A DNA stretch of 35,799 bases, taken from positions 1-35,799 of the forward strand of contig CVSM01000022.1 in assembly GCA_001180065.1 (NCBI GenBank). Direction: 5' to 3'. The position numbers and the translations under genes were made by a program. Positions 1 to 8,492 of this stretch are shown here, in pieces. The stretch comes from Candidatus Pelagibacter communis. GTDB taxonomy: Bacteria; Pseudomonadota; Alphaproteobacteria; Pelagibacterales; Pelagibacteraceae. The notes beneath the pieces were generated by a model that saw only the letters and a list, made by a program, of their open reading frames with translations, had not been told where the DNA came from and made no database searches. The first letter of the stretch is position 1, and each line of letters starts with the position of its first letter.

Positions 1-129
1 ACAATTATTGGGTTTATTTTAGACAAGACCTTTGGTACTAAACCATGGTTAATTTTAATATTTTTTTTTGTAGGGGTAATTGCTGGTATTTCAAATGTGA
101 TTAAATCTGCAAAAAATATGCAAAAATAA
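1..129 (+). CDS. atpI: AtpI/AtpZ-type ATP synthase accessory protein (3' end only)
   Basis: Only the last 42 codons are inside the window; the frame is open from base 1 to the TAA at 127-129. The fragment reads GFILDKTFGTKPW, then a hydrophobic helix, then GVIAGISNVIKSAKN. This is the usual C-terminal half of the AtpI/AtpZ family (FxLDxxFGTxPW, second membrane helix, GxxAGxxN). Family members are small two-helix membrane proteins encoded first in F0 operons and linked to c-ring assembly or ion supply. It sits 10 bp upstream of atpB, as expected. The start lies outside the window. Confidence 0.85.
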   Translation, partial: TIIGFILDKTFGTKPWLILIFFFVGVIAGISNVIKSAKNMQK

Positions 130-139
130 ATAAGGTAAT

Positions 140-874
140 ATGGCAGCAAATCCAATGACGCAATTCGAGGTTTATAGAATTGGTCCAGAGATAAAGTTAG
201 GTTCTTTTGATATTTCATTTACAAATGCAAGTTTGTTTATGGTAATAAGTTCCTTGGCTATCTTAGTAATTTTTAACTTGGGTTCTAAAAGAAATTCAAT
301 CTTGCCTAATAAAATTCAGTTATTAGCAGAACTAAGTTACAGTTTTGTCTCAAAAATGATAAGTGATACAGCGGGTTCAAAAGCTAAACCTTATTTTTCT
401 TTTATATTTTCTCTATTTATGTTTGTACTTTTCTGTAATATGTTTGGAATGATCCCATATACCTTTACAGTAACTAGTCATATAATAGTAACTTTTATTC
501 TTGCAGCGTTTATTTTTATAAGTGTAACTATTATCGGTTTTATAAAACACGGTTTTGGTTATTTAAAGTTGTTTGTTCCAAGTGGAGTGCCAGTTGTGTT
601 GCTTCCTCTAATTGTAGTTATAGAGATTATATCATATTTAAGTCGTCCCATAAGTTTGTCAGTAAGACTTTTTGCTAACATGATGGCTGGACATACAATG
701 ATGAAAGTTTTCGGAGGCTTTGTAATCAGCCTTGGAATAATCGGTGGGTGGCTTCCACTGAGTTTTTCGGTTGCACTAACGGGTTTGGAGATCTTAGTTG
801 CTTTTCTTCAAGCATATGTTTTTGCAATCTTAACATGCATTTATTTAAATGATGCATTAAATTTACACCATTAA
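140..874 (+). CDS. atpB: ATP synthase F0 subunit a
   Basis: Subunit a of the membrane proton channel of F1F0-ATP synthase, 244 aa, a normal length for alphaproteobacteria. It has five to six hydrophobic segments. The segment SLSVRLFANMMAGH carries the essential stator arginine (Arg176), which faces the c-ring carboxylate. The C-terminal region includes the conserved FLQAYVFAILTCIYL helix. The ATG at 140 is preceded by a weak AAGG element. It lies between atpI and atpE in the standard alphaproteobacterial order I-a-c-b'-b. The F1 genes are absent here, which agrees with the known split of F0 and F1 operons in this class. Confidence 0.97.
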   Translation: MAANPMTQFEVYRIGPEIKLGSFDISFTNASLFMVISSLAILVIFNLGSKRNSILPNKIQLLAELSYSFVSKMISDTAGSKAKPYFSFIFSLFMFVLFCNMFGMIPYTFTVTSHIIVTFILAAFIFISVTIIGFIKHGFGYLKLFVPSGVPVVLLPLIVVIEIISYLSRPISLSVRLFANMMAGHTMMKVFGGFVISLGIIGGWLPLSFSVALTGLEILVAFLQAYVFAILTCIYLNDALNLHH

Positions 875-881
875 TTAACAT

Positions 882-887
882 AGGAGG
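882..887 (+). promoter_or_regulatory. Strong Shine-Dalgarno site of atpE
   Basis: AGGAGG lies 5 bases upstream of the atpE ATG at 893. It is the best ribosome-binding site in the F0 operon. It fits the need to make about ten c subunits per complex against one a subunit. Most genes in this window have no such site. Confidence 0.8.
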
Positions 888-892
888 AAATA

Positions 893-1120
893 ATGGAATT
901 AGAAGCAGCAAAAATGATTGGAGCAGGACTAGCGGCTATTGCTTTGGCTGGTGCTGGAGTTGGAATTGGAATAATTTTTGGAAACTATCTATCTGGAGCG
1001 ATGAGAAATCCATCAGCTGCACAAAAGCAGTTTCCTAATTTGCTTTTAGGATTTGCCCTAGCTGAAGCAACAGGATTATTCGGATTAGTAGTAGCGTTAA
1101 TCATTCTTTTTGCGTTTTAA
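893..1120 (+). CDS. atpE: ATP synthase F0 subunit c
   Basis: c-ring proteolipid, 75 aa, with two membrane helices. The N-terminal helix holds the glycine-rich packing motif GAGVGIGIIFG. The polar loop is RNPSAAQKQFP. The C-terminal helix has the ion-carrying Glu58 in LAEATGLFG. Glu58 is followed by Ala, and the first helix lacks the Gln seen in Na+-binding c-rings, so I infer a proton-coupled ring. A strong AGGAGG site precedes it, consistent with the high stoichiometry of this subunit. The downstream b' gene starts 4 bp after its stop. Confidence 0.97.
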   Translation: MELEAAKMIGAGLAAIALAGAGVGIGIIFGNYLSGAMRNPSAAQKQFPNLLLGFALAEATGLFGLVVALIILFAF

Positions 1121-1124
1121 ATTA

Positions 1125-1715
1125 ATGATTAAAAAAATATTTTTTCAGTTAATATTTTTTAATTTCTTTTTTCTTAAAGAAGTTTTTGCAGCTGAAAGTG
1201 GAGGCATGCCTCAATTAAATCCTGAATTTTGGATTTCACAAATATTCTGGCTCACTCTTACATTTGGGACACTGTATATTATTTTATCAAAGTTGATACT
1301 CCCAAAGATAAGTGCAAATTTAGAATTAAGAAAATCTCAAATACAAGAGAATATTGAGGCGGCAGAGAAACAAAGAGAGAGTAGTGAAGCTAAAATTAAA
1401 GAATATGATGAGATTATCCTTAAAAGTAAATTAGAAGCAAAAAATATTTTTAAAGAAGCTAGAGAAAAAGTTATTAAAGATATTAATTCTAAACAAAGTG
1501 TTTTGGATAAACAAATCGATGAAGAAATAAAAAAAGCTGAAAAAGAAATTCAAATACTAAAAGAAAATGCTCCATTAAAAATAAATAAAATTGCTATCGA
1601 AACATCGTCAGAATTGCTAAAAAAACTCATCGGAACAGAAGTTAACAATAGCAGCATCTCAGCTATAGTTGATGATTTATCAAAAAAAAAAGGAAACAAA
1701 TATTATGGTAATTGA
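1125..1715 (+). CDS. atpF': ATP synthase F0 subunit b' (peripheral stalk)
   Basis: Second b-type stator subunit, typical of alphaproteobacteria and photosynthetic bacteria; 196 aa from the ATG at 1125. A TTG five codons upstream (1110) would overlap atpE and is less likely. The N-terminus looks like a signal peptide (IKK, hydrophobic run, then VFAAES), as in other b' proteins. A membrane helix (WISQIFWLTLTFGTLYIIL) follows, then a long charged coiled coil with many Lys and Glu that reaches F1. The last 11 bases overlap the start of atpF. Confidence 0.92.
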   Translation: MIKKIFFQLIFFNFFFLKEVFAAESGGMPQLNPEFWISQIFWLTLTFGTLYIILSKLILPKISANLELRKSQIQENIEAAEKQRESSEAKIKEYDEIILKSKLEAKNIFKEAREKVIKDINSKQSVLDKQIDEEIKKAEKEIQILKENAPLKINKIAIETSSELLKKLIGTEVNNSSISAIVDDLSKKKGNKYYGN

Positions 1716-2202
1716 TTCAACTTTTTGGGTAGCAGTTTCTTTCTTTATTTTTGTTGGAATTTTAGCATATTTTAAGATTCCTCAAAAAGTAAATGAGATG
1801 CTTAATAAATTAATTTTAGATATTAAGAATGAAATTGATGAAAGTGAAAAACTTAGAACTGACGCAAAAATATTATTAGACAATGCACAAAAGAAATTAG
1901 ATACAGCCCAATCTGTAAGTAAAGAAATAATGGAACAAGCAAAAAAAGATAGTGATAATATAATAATTGAATTGAATGATAAGTTTCATAAATCATCTGA
2001 AATTAAAAAAAATCTTGCAGAAAATAAAATTAGTCAAATGAAGGAGTCGGCAATAAAAGAAATTAAAGACACATCAATTAAAATTGCTGTGAACTCAGTA
2101 AAAAAGATTATTGCGACATCTGTTGATAAATCTAAACTTGACGCTGTTTTCCAAAAAAATTTGGATGAGACCAAAGAAGAATTGAAAAAGATTAATTCAT
2201 AA
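1705..2202 (+). CDS. atpF: ATP synthase F0 subunit b
   Basis: Stator subunit b, 165 aa from the ATG at 1705. The frame is open upstream to 1669, but the protein start MVIDSTFWVAVSFF matches the family and is preceded by AAAGGAAAC. There is one N-terminal membrane helix (about residues 5-22), followed by a long helical coiled coil rich in Lys, Glu and Asp that dimerises with b' and binds subunit delta. It is the last gene of the F0 operon. Only 40 bp separate it from crtI, and I see no terminator there. Confidence 0.93.
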   Translation: MVIDSTFWVAVSFFIFVGILAYFKIPQKVNEMLNKLILDIKNEIDESEKLRTDAKILLDNAQKKLDTAQSVSKEIMEQAKKDSDNIIIELNDKFHKSSEIKKNLAENKISQMKESAIKEIKDTSIKIAVNSVKKIIATSVDKSKLDAVFQKNLDETKEELKKINS

Positions 2203-2242
2203 TATTCTTACAATTTTTTCGAAAAACCTATAAATTATTAAG

Positions 2243-3706
2243 ATGAATTCGATTATTATTGGCTCAGGTTTTGGAGGAATAGCGGCTGCCCTTCGTCTTA
2301 AAGCTAAGGGCCATGAAGTTACATTAATTGAAAAACACTTTGATCTTGGTGGAAGAGCAAGAGTATTTAAAAGAAATGGGTTTGTATACGATGGTGGTCC
2401 CACAGTAATCACTGCGCCATTTCTAATTAACGAATTATTTGAATTATTTAAAAAAGATCCAAAAGACTACATAAAGCTTTCTCCACTTAAAATTTGGTAT
2501 CAGTTTATTTTTGAAGATAAGACTAAATTTAATTATTCAGGTGATGAGATAGAGATGAAAAGACAAATTGAAAAAATAAGCAAAGATGATGTGAAAGGTT
2601 ATGAAAAATTAGTAAATTTTACAAAAAAGATTTTTGATAAAGGATTTACCGAACTAGCAGATATTCCATTTGATAGACCTTTTGTTATGATGCAGCAGCT
2701 ACCTGCATTATTAAAACTTAAGAGCTATAAATCAGTTTACTCTTTAGTCTCATCATATGTTAAAAACGAAAAATTAAGAAGAATGTTTAGTATGCATCCA
2801 TTACTAGTTGGTGGAAATCCATTTACAACAACCTCGATCTATGGATTAATTTTGTATTTAGAAAAAAAATGGGGGATACATTATTCAATGGGTGGGACTG
2901 GAAATATTATCAAAGGTCTTGAAAAATTAATGAATGAAGTTGGAATAAAATTAATTAAAGGAAAAGAGGTAACTAAGATTATTAAAAATAAAAATAAAAT
3001 TAATGGAATACAATTAGATAATAAAACTGTTATAAATGCCCAGAATGTAATTTGTAATGCTGATCCACCAGCAGTTTATGAAAAAATGTTAGATAATGAA
3101 TATAATAATTCTCTCTTTTTTAAATGGAAAAAAAATAGAATGGAATATTCTATGGGGTTATTTGTTTATTACTTTGGGACTAAGAAAACTTATGAAAATG
3201 TAGAACATCATACTATTAAATTTGGTAATAAATATAAAGAACACCTCGATGATATTTTTAACAATAAAAAATTAAATAATGATATAAGCTACTATCTCCA
3301 TAGACCTTCAGCTACTGATACATCCATGGCACCTAATGGGAATGATTGTTTTTATGTTTTAGTCCCTGTTCCAAATAACCAGTCAAAAATAGATTGGACA
3401 ATTGAAGGCGAAAGAATGAAAAATTTAGTAATTGAAAAAATGGAAAATGATTTAATGCCAAATTTAAAAGAAAATATTGTTGAAGATTTCTATTTAACAC
3501 CTGATTACTTTGAAAAAGATCTAAATACAAAATATGGATCTGGTTTCTCAATTCAACCAAAATTTTCACAATCAGCTTACTTTAGATTTCATAATAAGTC
3601 TGAAGTATATGACGGTTTATACTTTGTTGGAGCGGGAACACATCCTGGCGCTGGTGTTCCAGGAGTATTATCTTCTGCAAAAGTATTAGACAAAATAATT
3701 CAATGA
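2243..3706 (+). CDS. crtI: Phytoene desaturase (CrtI type)
   Basis: Flavin-dependent desaturase that introduces double bonds into phytoene to give lycopene; 487 aa, normal for CrtI. The N-terminus has the FAD dinucleotide fold GSGFGGIAAALRLKAKGH, then IEKHFDLGGRARVF and YDGGPTVIT. The C-terminus has the family signature GLYFVGAGTHPGAGVPGV. It opens a cassette in which crtB overlaps by ATGA and crtY and blh follow. There is no Shine-Dalgarno site before the ATG. A possible promoter, TTACAA (2208) with TATAAA (2229), would place transcription start very close to the ATG; that is weak evidence. Confidence 0.95.
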   Translation: MNSIIIGSGFGGIAAALRLKAKGHEVTLIEKHFDLGGRARVFKRNGFVYDGGPTVITAPFLINELFELFKKDPKDYIKLSPLKIWYQFIFEDKTKFNYSGDEIEMKRQIEKISKDDVKGYEKLVNFTKKIFDKGFTELADIPFDRPFVMMQQLPALLKLKSYKSVYSLVSSYVKNEKLRRMFSMHPLLVGGNPFTTTSIYGLILYLEKKWGIHYSMGGTGNIIKGLEKLMNEVGIKLIKGKEVTKIIKNKNKINGIQLDNKTVINAQNVICNADPPAVYEKMLDNEYNNSLFFKWKKNRMEYSMGLFVYYFGTKKTYENVEHHTIKFGNKYKEHLDDIFNNKKLNNDISYYLHRPSATDTSMAPNGNDCFYVLVPVPNNQSKIDWTIEGERMKNLVIEKMENDLMPNLKENIVEDFYLTPDYFEKDLNTKYGSGFSIQPKFSQSAYFRFHNKSEVYDGLYFVGAGTHPGAGVPGVLSSAKVLDKIIQ

Positions 3707-4593
3707 CCAATAAAAATTTCCTATCTCTTTTTGCCAAATCATTTAATTGGGCGGGTTTTTTTTTACCCAAAAAAGTGTATCAAGATTGTTCTAAACTTTA
3801 TGCATTCTGTAGAATTCTTGACGATATTGTCGATGAAAAAATAAATTTAGAAGTAAAAATTAAAAGATTTGAAAAAATTAAAAATTTTTTTGAAAAATCA
3901 TATGATTTAAATCAAAAAGAAATACTTGTATCTCATAAAAATGAGAATGAAATTGCAATAGAAAATCTCATCTCTATTGCAAAAAATTATAATATCAAAA
4001 AAATTATTTTAAAGGATTTAATTGACGGAGTTGCTTCAGATCTTAAACATAAAGTCTATATGAGATCTGTTAAAGATTTATTAATTTATTCTTACAAAGT
4101 AGCGGGAACAGTCGGATTAATGATGTCAAAAATATTGAGTGTAAATGATAGTAGAGCTCTTAAAGGTGCAATCGATTTAGGTATAGCAATGCAATTAACA
4201 AATATCTCTAGAGATGTAATTGAAGATAAGCGAATGAATAGAGAATATATAAAACCTGATTTTGAAAATATTCGAGCAACTTTAAAACTTGCTGATATGT
4301 TTTATGAAAGTTCATTTAGTTCTATAAAAAAAATTCCGTTTAAGTATAAATTTTCAATAATTGTTGCTAGAAGAATTTATAGGCAAATTGGTAGAAAAAT
4401 TATAAAAAAAAAAAATATGGAAAATTATGAAAAATCAGGGAAAATATACGTCAATAATTTTGAAAAAGTTTTCCAGACTTTTCTATCCTTATTTGATTTA
4501 ATATACATTTATTTAAGAGAAATAGAGCCTCACCAGAGAGCAAAAGAACATGAAATAATTTGTCAAGAAATTAAACTTAATGAGAGAATTTGA
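3703..4593 (+). CDS. crtB: Phytoene synthase
   Basis: Condenses two geranylgeranyl diphosphates into phytoene, the first committed carotenoid step. The protein is 296 aa of the squalene/phytoene synthase fold. Both Mg-diphosphate-binding motifs are visible: DDIVD (Asp40 and Asp44) and the distal NISRDVIEDKRMNREYI. The ATG overlaps the crtI stop as ATGA, which suggests translational coupling. A run of 12 adenines at 4404-4415 lies inside the gene and encodes part of IIKKKN. No gene for the GGPP substrate (crtE) is in the window. Confidence 0.95.
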   Translation: MTNKNFLSLFAKSFNWAGFFLPKKVYQDCSKLYAFCRILDDIVDEKINLEVKIKRFEKIKNFFEKSYDLNQKEILVSHKNENEIAIENLISIAKNYNIKKIILKDLIDGVASDLKHKVYMRSVKDLLIYSYKVAGTVGLMMSKILSVNDSRALKGAIDLGIAMQLTNISRDVIEDKRMNREYIKPDFENIRATLKLADMFYESSFSSIKKIPFKYKFSIIVARRIYRQIGRKIIKKKNMENYEKSGKIYVNNFEKVFQTFLSLFDLIYIYLREIEPHQRAKEHEIICQEIKLNERI

Positions 4594-5647
4594 TTATATA
4601 ATTTTAGGTGGTGGTTGTGCGGGCTTATCTCTTGCTTATGAATTAGAAATTCATGAAAAATTAAAAAACAAATCTTTAGCAATCATAGAGCCAAGAGTAG
4701 ATTATAAAAAAGATAAAACATGGTCTTTCTGGAAAATAATACCCCATAACTTTGACGATTGCGTAAAGAAAAGCTGGGAAAATTTTTCTGTTAATATACC
4801 AGGTAAAACTAATTATTTAGTATGTAAAGATTATCCATATCAAAGTATAGATAGTGGTTTGTTTTATAAAAAAATTAACAACAAATTAAAAGAAAATAAA
4901 AATATTTATTTTTTTAAAGATATAAATGAAATTGATAAAAAAAATTCTTTTGTATTTAATAGTATTCCGAATATAAAAAAAAATCATCTAAATATCTGGC
5001 AACACTTTTGTGGAGTAGAAATAGAGACTCAAAATAATTTTTTTGACTCAGAGATTTTTAATCTAATGGATTTTGACTGTGAGCAAAGAGAAAGTGTTCA
5101 TTTTTTTTATACGCTTCCTTACTCAAAGAATAAAGCTTTAGTAGAAACAACCTGGCTGTCAAAAATGAATGATAACACACAAAAAGATTATGATAATCAA
5201 ATCAAAAACTATATAGAAAATAACTTAAAGATAAAAAATTATAAGATTACTTACAAGGAAGAAGGAGCAATTCCTCTTTTCTATCCATTAATAAAAAAAG
5301 AAAAAAATATGATTAACATTGGTACGGCTGGAGGGATGACGAGATTAAGTACTGGTTATACTTTTTTAAATATTCAAGAACACAGCATGTATATAAGAAG
5401 AAATATTGAAAATATTGTTAATAGTAAAAATTATGAAATTAGTAAAAAATATCAATTTTTGGATGAAATTTTTCTTCGTGTTCTAGATAATCATCCAGAA
5501 AAAATGCCTAATATATTTTTTAAAATGTTTAAGACATCACCAAAGACTGTTATAAAATTTCTCTCCAACAAAAGTAGTCTTTTAGAAGATTTAAGTATAA
5601 TTTTTAAAATGCCAAAATGGTTATTTATAAAAGCTTTATTTTACTAA
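4580..5647 (+). CDS. crtY: Lycopene beta-cyclase (CrtY type)
   Basis: Cyclises both ends of lycopene to give beta-carotene; 355 aa, slightly short of the typical 380-390. The N-terminal FAD-binding motif is DYIILGGGCAGLSLAYEL. The CrtY-type signature GTAGGMTRLSTGYTFLNIQ is present, as is a C-terminal FLRVLDNHPEKMPNIF segment typical of the family. It overlaps crtB by 14 bp and is followed 6 bp later by blh, so the four genes form one coding block. The product is the substrate of the next enzyme. Confidence 0.93.
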   Translation: MREFDYIILGGGCAGLSLAYELEIHEKLKNKSLAIIEPRVDYKKDKTWSFWKIIPHNFDDCVKKSWENFSVNIPGKTNYLVCKDYPYQSIDSGLFYKKINNKLKENKNIYFFKDINEIDKKNSFVFNSIPNIKKNHLNIWQHFCGVEIETQNNFFDSEIFNLMDFDCEQRESVHFFYTLPYSKNKALVETTWLSKMNDNTQKDYDNQIKNYIENNLKIKNYKITYKEEGAIPLFYPLIKKEKNMINIGTAGGMTRLSTGYTFLNIQEHSMYIRRNIENIVNSKNYEISKKYQFLDEIFLRVLDNHPEKMPNIFFKMFKTSPKTVIKFLSNKSSLLEDLSIIFKMPKWLFIKALFY

Positions 5648-5653
5648 TTAACG

Positions 5654-6589
5654 ATGAATATATTAATTAAAAAAATTAATTTTAAACATTCTTTTATTTT
5701 CTTTTTATTATGCAATATCTTAACTTTTCTATTTATCAAAATTAATTACCTTTCGGTTTCTCCAATAATTTGTTTGTCTCTTATTCTAATTATTGGTGTG
5801 TCTCATGGCTCTTTAGATCACTTAAAAGGAAAAAAACTCCTGAAAATTCTTCGATTTGATAATATTTTTATTTTCTATATGGCATACATATCGTTAGCAA
5901 CATTTATAGTTATTTTTTGGATATCTTTTCCTACAATATCTCTTTTAATTTTTCTCGCTGTAGCTTCATATCATTTCGGAAAAGAAGACACTCAATTTTT
6001 AATTGAAGGAAAAACCTATTTAAACCAATCATTATTTTTTTTTAAAGGTTTTTTAGTAATACTTGCACCGTTGTTTTTTCATTTTGATGAGACTATATCA
6101 ATTTTTAAATTACTATTGATTGAAAATGAAATTTTTTATTCAAGTTTAAGTGCTATTGAGAATAATAAACTTTTAGTAATTGGAATTTTTTTGAGTACAT
6201 TATCGAGTATTTTTTTATTTATCAAAAAGTTTGAAATAAAAAAATTTATAATATTTTTTGATTATTTTTCGATTATTATTTTAAATTATATTTTAACACC
6301 ATTGATAGCTTTTACGATTTATTTTTGTTTTCTTCATTCAGTAAGACATATAATTTCACTATCATTTGAACTAGACCAAAAAAATTTAAAAAGAGGTTTT
6401 TCTATATTTATAAAAAAAGCTATCCCTTTAACCATGCTTACTGCTACTTTTTGTTTAATGGGTCTTTATTTTTTAAAAAATAATTATGATTTTGATAGCG
6501 CAATTTTAAAACTAATATTTATAGGTTTGGCGTCTTTAACTTTTCCGCATATATTGCTCGAATATTTAATTGAAAAAAATGAAAAATAA
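5654..6589 (+). CDS. blh: Beta-carotene 15,15'-dioxygenase (Brp/Blh family)
   Basis: Integral membrane dioxygenase that cleaves beta-carotene into two molecules of retinal. The protein is 311 aa and almost wholly hydrophobic. Histidines expected to bind iron lie in HGSLDHLKG, in SYHFGKED and in FLHSVRH, the family's conserved positions. It ends the crtI-crtB-crtY-blh series, so the cassette's end product is retinal, the chromophore of proteorhodopsin. No rhodopsin gene is present here. The 3' end overlaps the start of ispH by 11 bp. Confidence 0.93.
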   Translation: MNILIKKINFKHSFIFFLLCNILTFLFIKINYLSVSPIICLSLILIIGVSHGSLDHLKGKKLLKILRFDNIFIFYMAYISLATFIVIFWISFPTISLLIFLAVASYHFGKEDTQFLIEGKTYLNQSLFFFKGFLVILAPLFFHFDETISIFKLLLIENEIFYSSLSAIENNKLLVIGIFLSTLSSIFLFIKKFEIKKFIIFFDYFSIIILNYILTPLIAFTIYFCFLHSVRHIISLSFELDQKNLKRGFSIFIKKAIPLTMLTATFCLMGLYFLKNNYDFDSAILKLIFIGLASLTFPHILLEYLIEKNEK

Positions 6590-7526
6590 AGAAATCAAAA
6601 TTTTGCTATCTGCACCAAGGGGGTTTTGTGCTGGAGTAGAAAGAGCAATTGAAATTGTTGAAAAGGCCTTAAGTAAACACGGTGCTCCAGTATATGTTCG
6701 CCATGAAATAGTGCATAATAAATTTGTCGTAGATGATTTAAAAAAGAAAGGTGCAGTTTTTGTAGAAGAACTAGATGAAATAGATGATAAATCAAGACCA
6801 GTAATTTTTTCAGCTCACGGTGTTCCAAAAAAAATTCCAATTGAAGCTAGGAAATATAAAATGACTTACATTGATGCAACTTGCCCACTTGTTTCTAAGG
6901 TTCACAGGGAGGCTGAAAATCTAAACAAAATGGACTATCATTTAATTTTAATTGGACATCAAAACCATCCTGAAGTTATTGGAACAATGGGTCAGTTACC
7001 CAAAGGATCAATAGATCTCATTCAGAATGAAAATGAAGCTAAAAATTATAAATTTGAAAAAAAAAATAAAAATTTGGCATTTGTTACTCAGACAACTCTA
7101 TCTGTAGATGATACAAAAGAAATCATCCAAATTTTAAAAGAAAGATTCCCAAATATTCGAGAACCGCAAAAAGAAGATATATGCTATGCGACTACAAATA
7201 GACAAATGGCTGTAAAAAATATAGCCAAAGATTGTGATATGTTTTTTGTAATTGGAAGTAGAAATTCTTCTAACTCTGTGAGACTTGTAGAAGTTGCTAA
7301 AAAATCTGGATGTTTAAATTCTCAATTAATTCACTCACAAAGCAAAATTCCTTATGATCTTATAAAAAATTCTAAAACTATCGGAATTTCTTCTGGAGCC
7401 TCTGCACCAGAAATTCTTGTAGAAAATTTTATTAATGATTTGAAAAAAAAATTTACAGTTTCTATAGACGAGGTAGAAATAATAAAAGAAGATGTTGTTT
7501 TTAAAGTCCCCAAAAAATTAAATTAA
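6579..7526 (+). CDS. ispH: 4-hydroxy-3-methylbut-2-enyl diphosphate reductase
   Basis: Last enzyme of the MEP isoprenoid pathway, a [4Fe-4S] reductase giving IPP and DMAPP. The protein is 315 aa from the ATG at 6579; a TTG at 6570 is an alternative start three codons earlier. All three cluster cysteines are present: Cys17 in PRGFCAGVERA, Cys102 in DATCPLVSKVH, and Cys202 in DICYATTNRQ. The HQNHPEVIGTMGQ segment holds the catalytic Glu region. It overlaps blh and abuts thrB. It supplies precursors for the carotenoid genes next to it. In many alphaproteobacteria ispH sits with surf1, thrB and rnhA. Confidence 0.96.
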   Translation: MKNKEIKILLSAPRGFCAGVERAIEIVEKALSKHGAPVYVRHEIVHNKFVVDDLKKKGAVFVEELDEIDDKSRPVIFSAHGVPKKIPIEARKYKMTYIDATCPLVSKVHREAENLNKMDYHLILIGHQNHPEVIGTMGQLPKGSIDLIQNENEAKNYKFEKKNKNLAFVTQTTLSVDDTKEIIQILKERFPNIREPQKEDICYATTNRQMAVKNIAKDCDMFFVIGSRNSSNSVRLVEVAKKSGCLNSQLIHSQSKIPYDLIKNSKTIGISSGASAPEILVENFINDLKKKFTVSIDEVEIIKEDVVFKVPKKLN

Positions 7527-8492
7527 ATGGCTGTTTATACCAAGATAAGTAAAAGAGATATTTTCTTTATAAATAAAAAATTTAATATTGAAAATTTAAT
7601 AAATTTTAAAGGAATTAAAAAAGGCATTGAAAATACAAATTATTTATTAAAATCAAGAAATAATAAATTTATTCTTACAATTTTTGAAAAAAGAGTTTTA
7701 AAAAAAGATGTACCTTTTTTTATGGAACTAATGGATCAATTAAGTGATCTAAAAATAAATTGTCCTAAACCATTTAAAAACAAAGATGGGAAATTTTTAA
7801 TAAAATTGAAAAATAAAACAGCATGTGTCGTCTCTTTTATAAAAGGAAAAGATAAAAAAAATTTGAATTATAAAAATTGCTACGATGTCGGAAGAGCAGT
7901 TGCTTTAATGCACTCTTCTTCAAAAAAAATTAATCTTTATAGAAATAACTCAATGGGAATAAAAAAACTTACGCCCTTAATAAATAAAATAAACTTTAAA
8001 ACGGGAAAATATAAAAATTTAGAAAAATTTTTCAAAATCAATTATCAGGATATAAAAAAAAATTGGCCAAAAAAATTACCTAACGGAATTATCCATGGTG
8101 ACTTATTTATTGATAATATTTTTTTTAGAAATGATAAATTATCAGGAATAATTGATTTCTATTTCGCAGCAAATGACTATTTTATGTATGAGATTGCTAT
8201 TTGTATAAACGCTTTATGTTTTGATAAAGTTAAAGGAAAATTCAAAATTAACAAAAAAAAGGTTAAAAATTTTATAAAAGGTTATGAAAATATAAAAAAA
8301 ATTACAAAAATTGAAAAAAATGCACTTAACATTTTATGTCGGGGCGCAGCGATGAGATATTTTTTAACAAGACTTTATGATTATACAAATACACCAAAAA
8401 CTGCATTAATAAAAATTAAAGATCCTAGAGAGTATTACCAAAAATTAATAATTCATAACAATCTCAAAACTTATAAAGATTACTTAGATTAA
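7527..8492 (+). CDS. thrB: Homoserine kinase, ThrB2 type (aminoglycoside-phosphotransferase fold)
   Basis: Phosphorylates homoserine for threonine synthesis; 321 aa. It belongs to the APH/choline-kinase-like form common in alphaproteobacteria, not the GHMP form of E. coli. The catalytic loop is HGDLFIDN (His190, Asp192, Asn197) and the metal-binding Asp210 is in GIIDFYF. The N-terminal lobe has IENTNYLL and a lysine-rich strand. The start directly follows the ispH stop, and the stop shares one base with the rnhA start (TAATG). Threonine synthase, the next step, is encoded nearby on the other strand. Confidence 0.92.
   Translation: MAVYTKISKRDIFFINKKFNIENLINFKGIKKGIENTNYLLKSRNNKFILTIFEKRVLKKDVPFFMELMDQLSDLKINCPKPFKNKDGKFLIKLKNKTACVVSFIKGKDKKNLNYKNCYDVGRAVALMHSSSKKINLYRNNSMGIKKLTPLINKINFKTGKYKNLEKFFKINYQDIKKNWPKKLPNGIIHGDLFIDNIFFRNDKLSGIIDFYFAANDYFMYEIAICINALCFDKVKGKFKINKKKVKNFIKGYENIKKITKIEKNALNILCRGAAMRYFLTRLYDYTNTPKTALIKIKDPREYYQKLIIHNNLKTYKDYLD

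Noticed and set aside
2214-2226. TTTTTTCGAAAAA palindrome after atpF as a possible terminator
   Set aside because: It is a short AT hairpin with no loop and no following T-tract on the plus strand, and it overlaps the possible crtI promoter.
6570-6578. TTG start for ispH three codons upstream
   Set aside because: The ATG at 6579 gives the usual N-terminal length and a better initiator. The extra residues add no family similarity.
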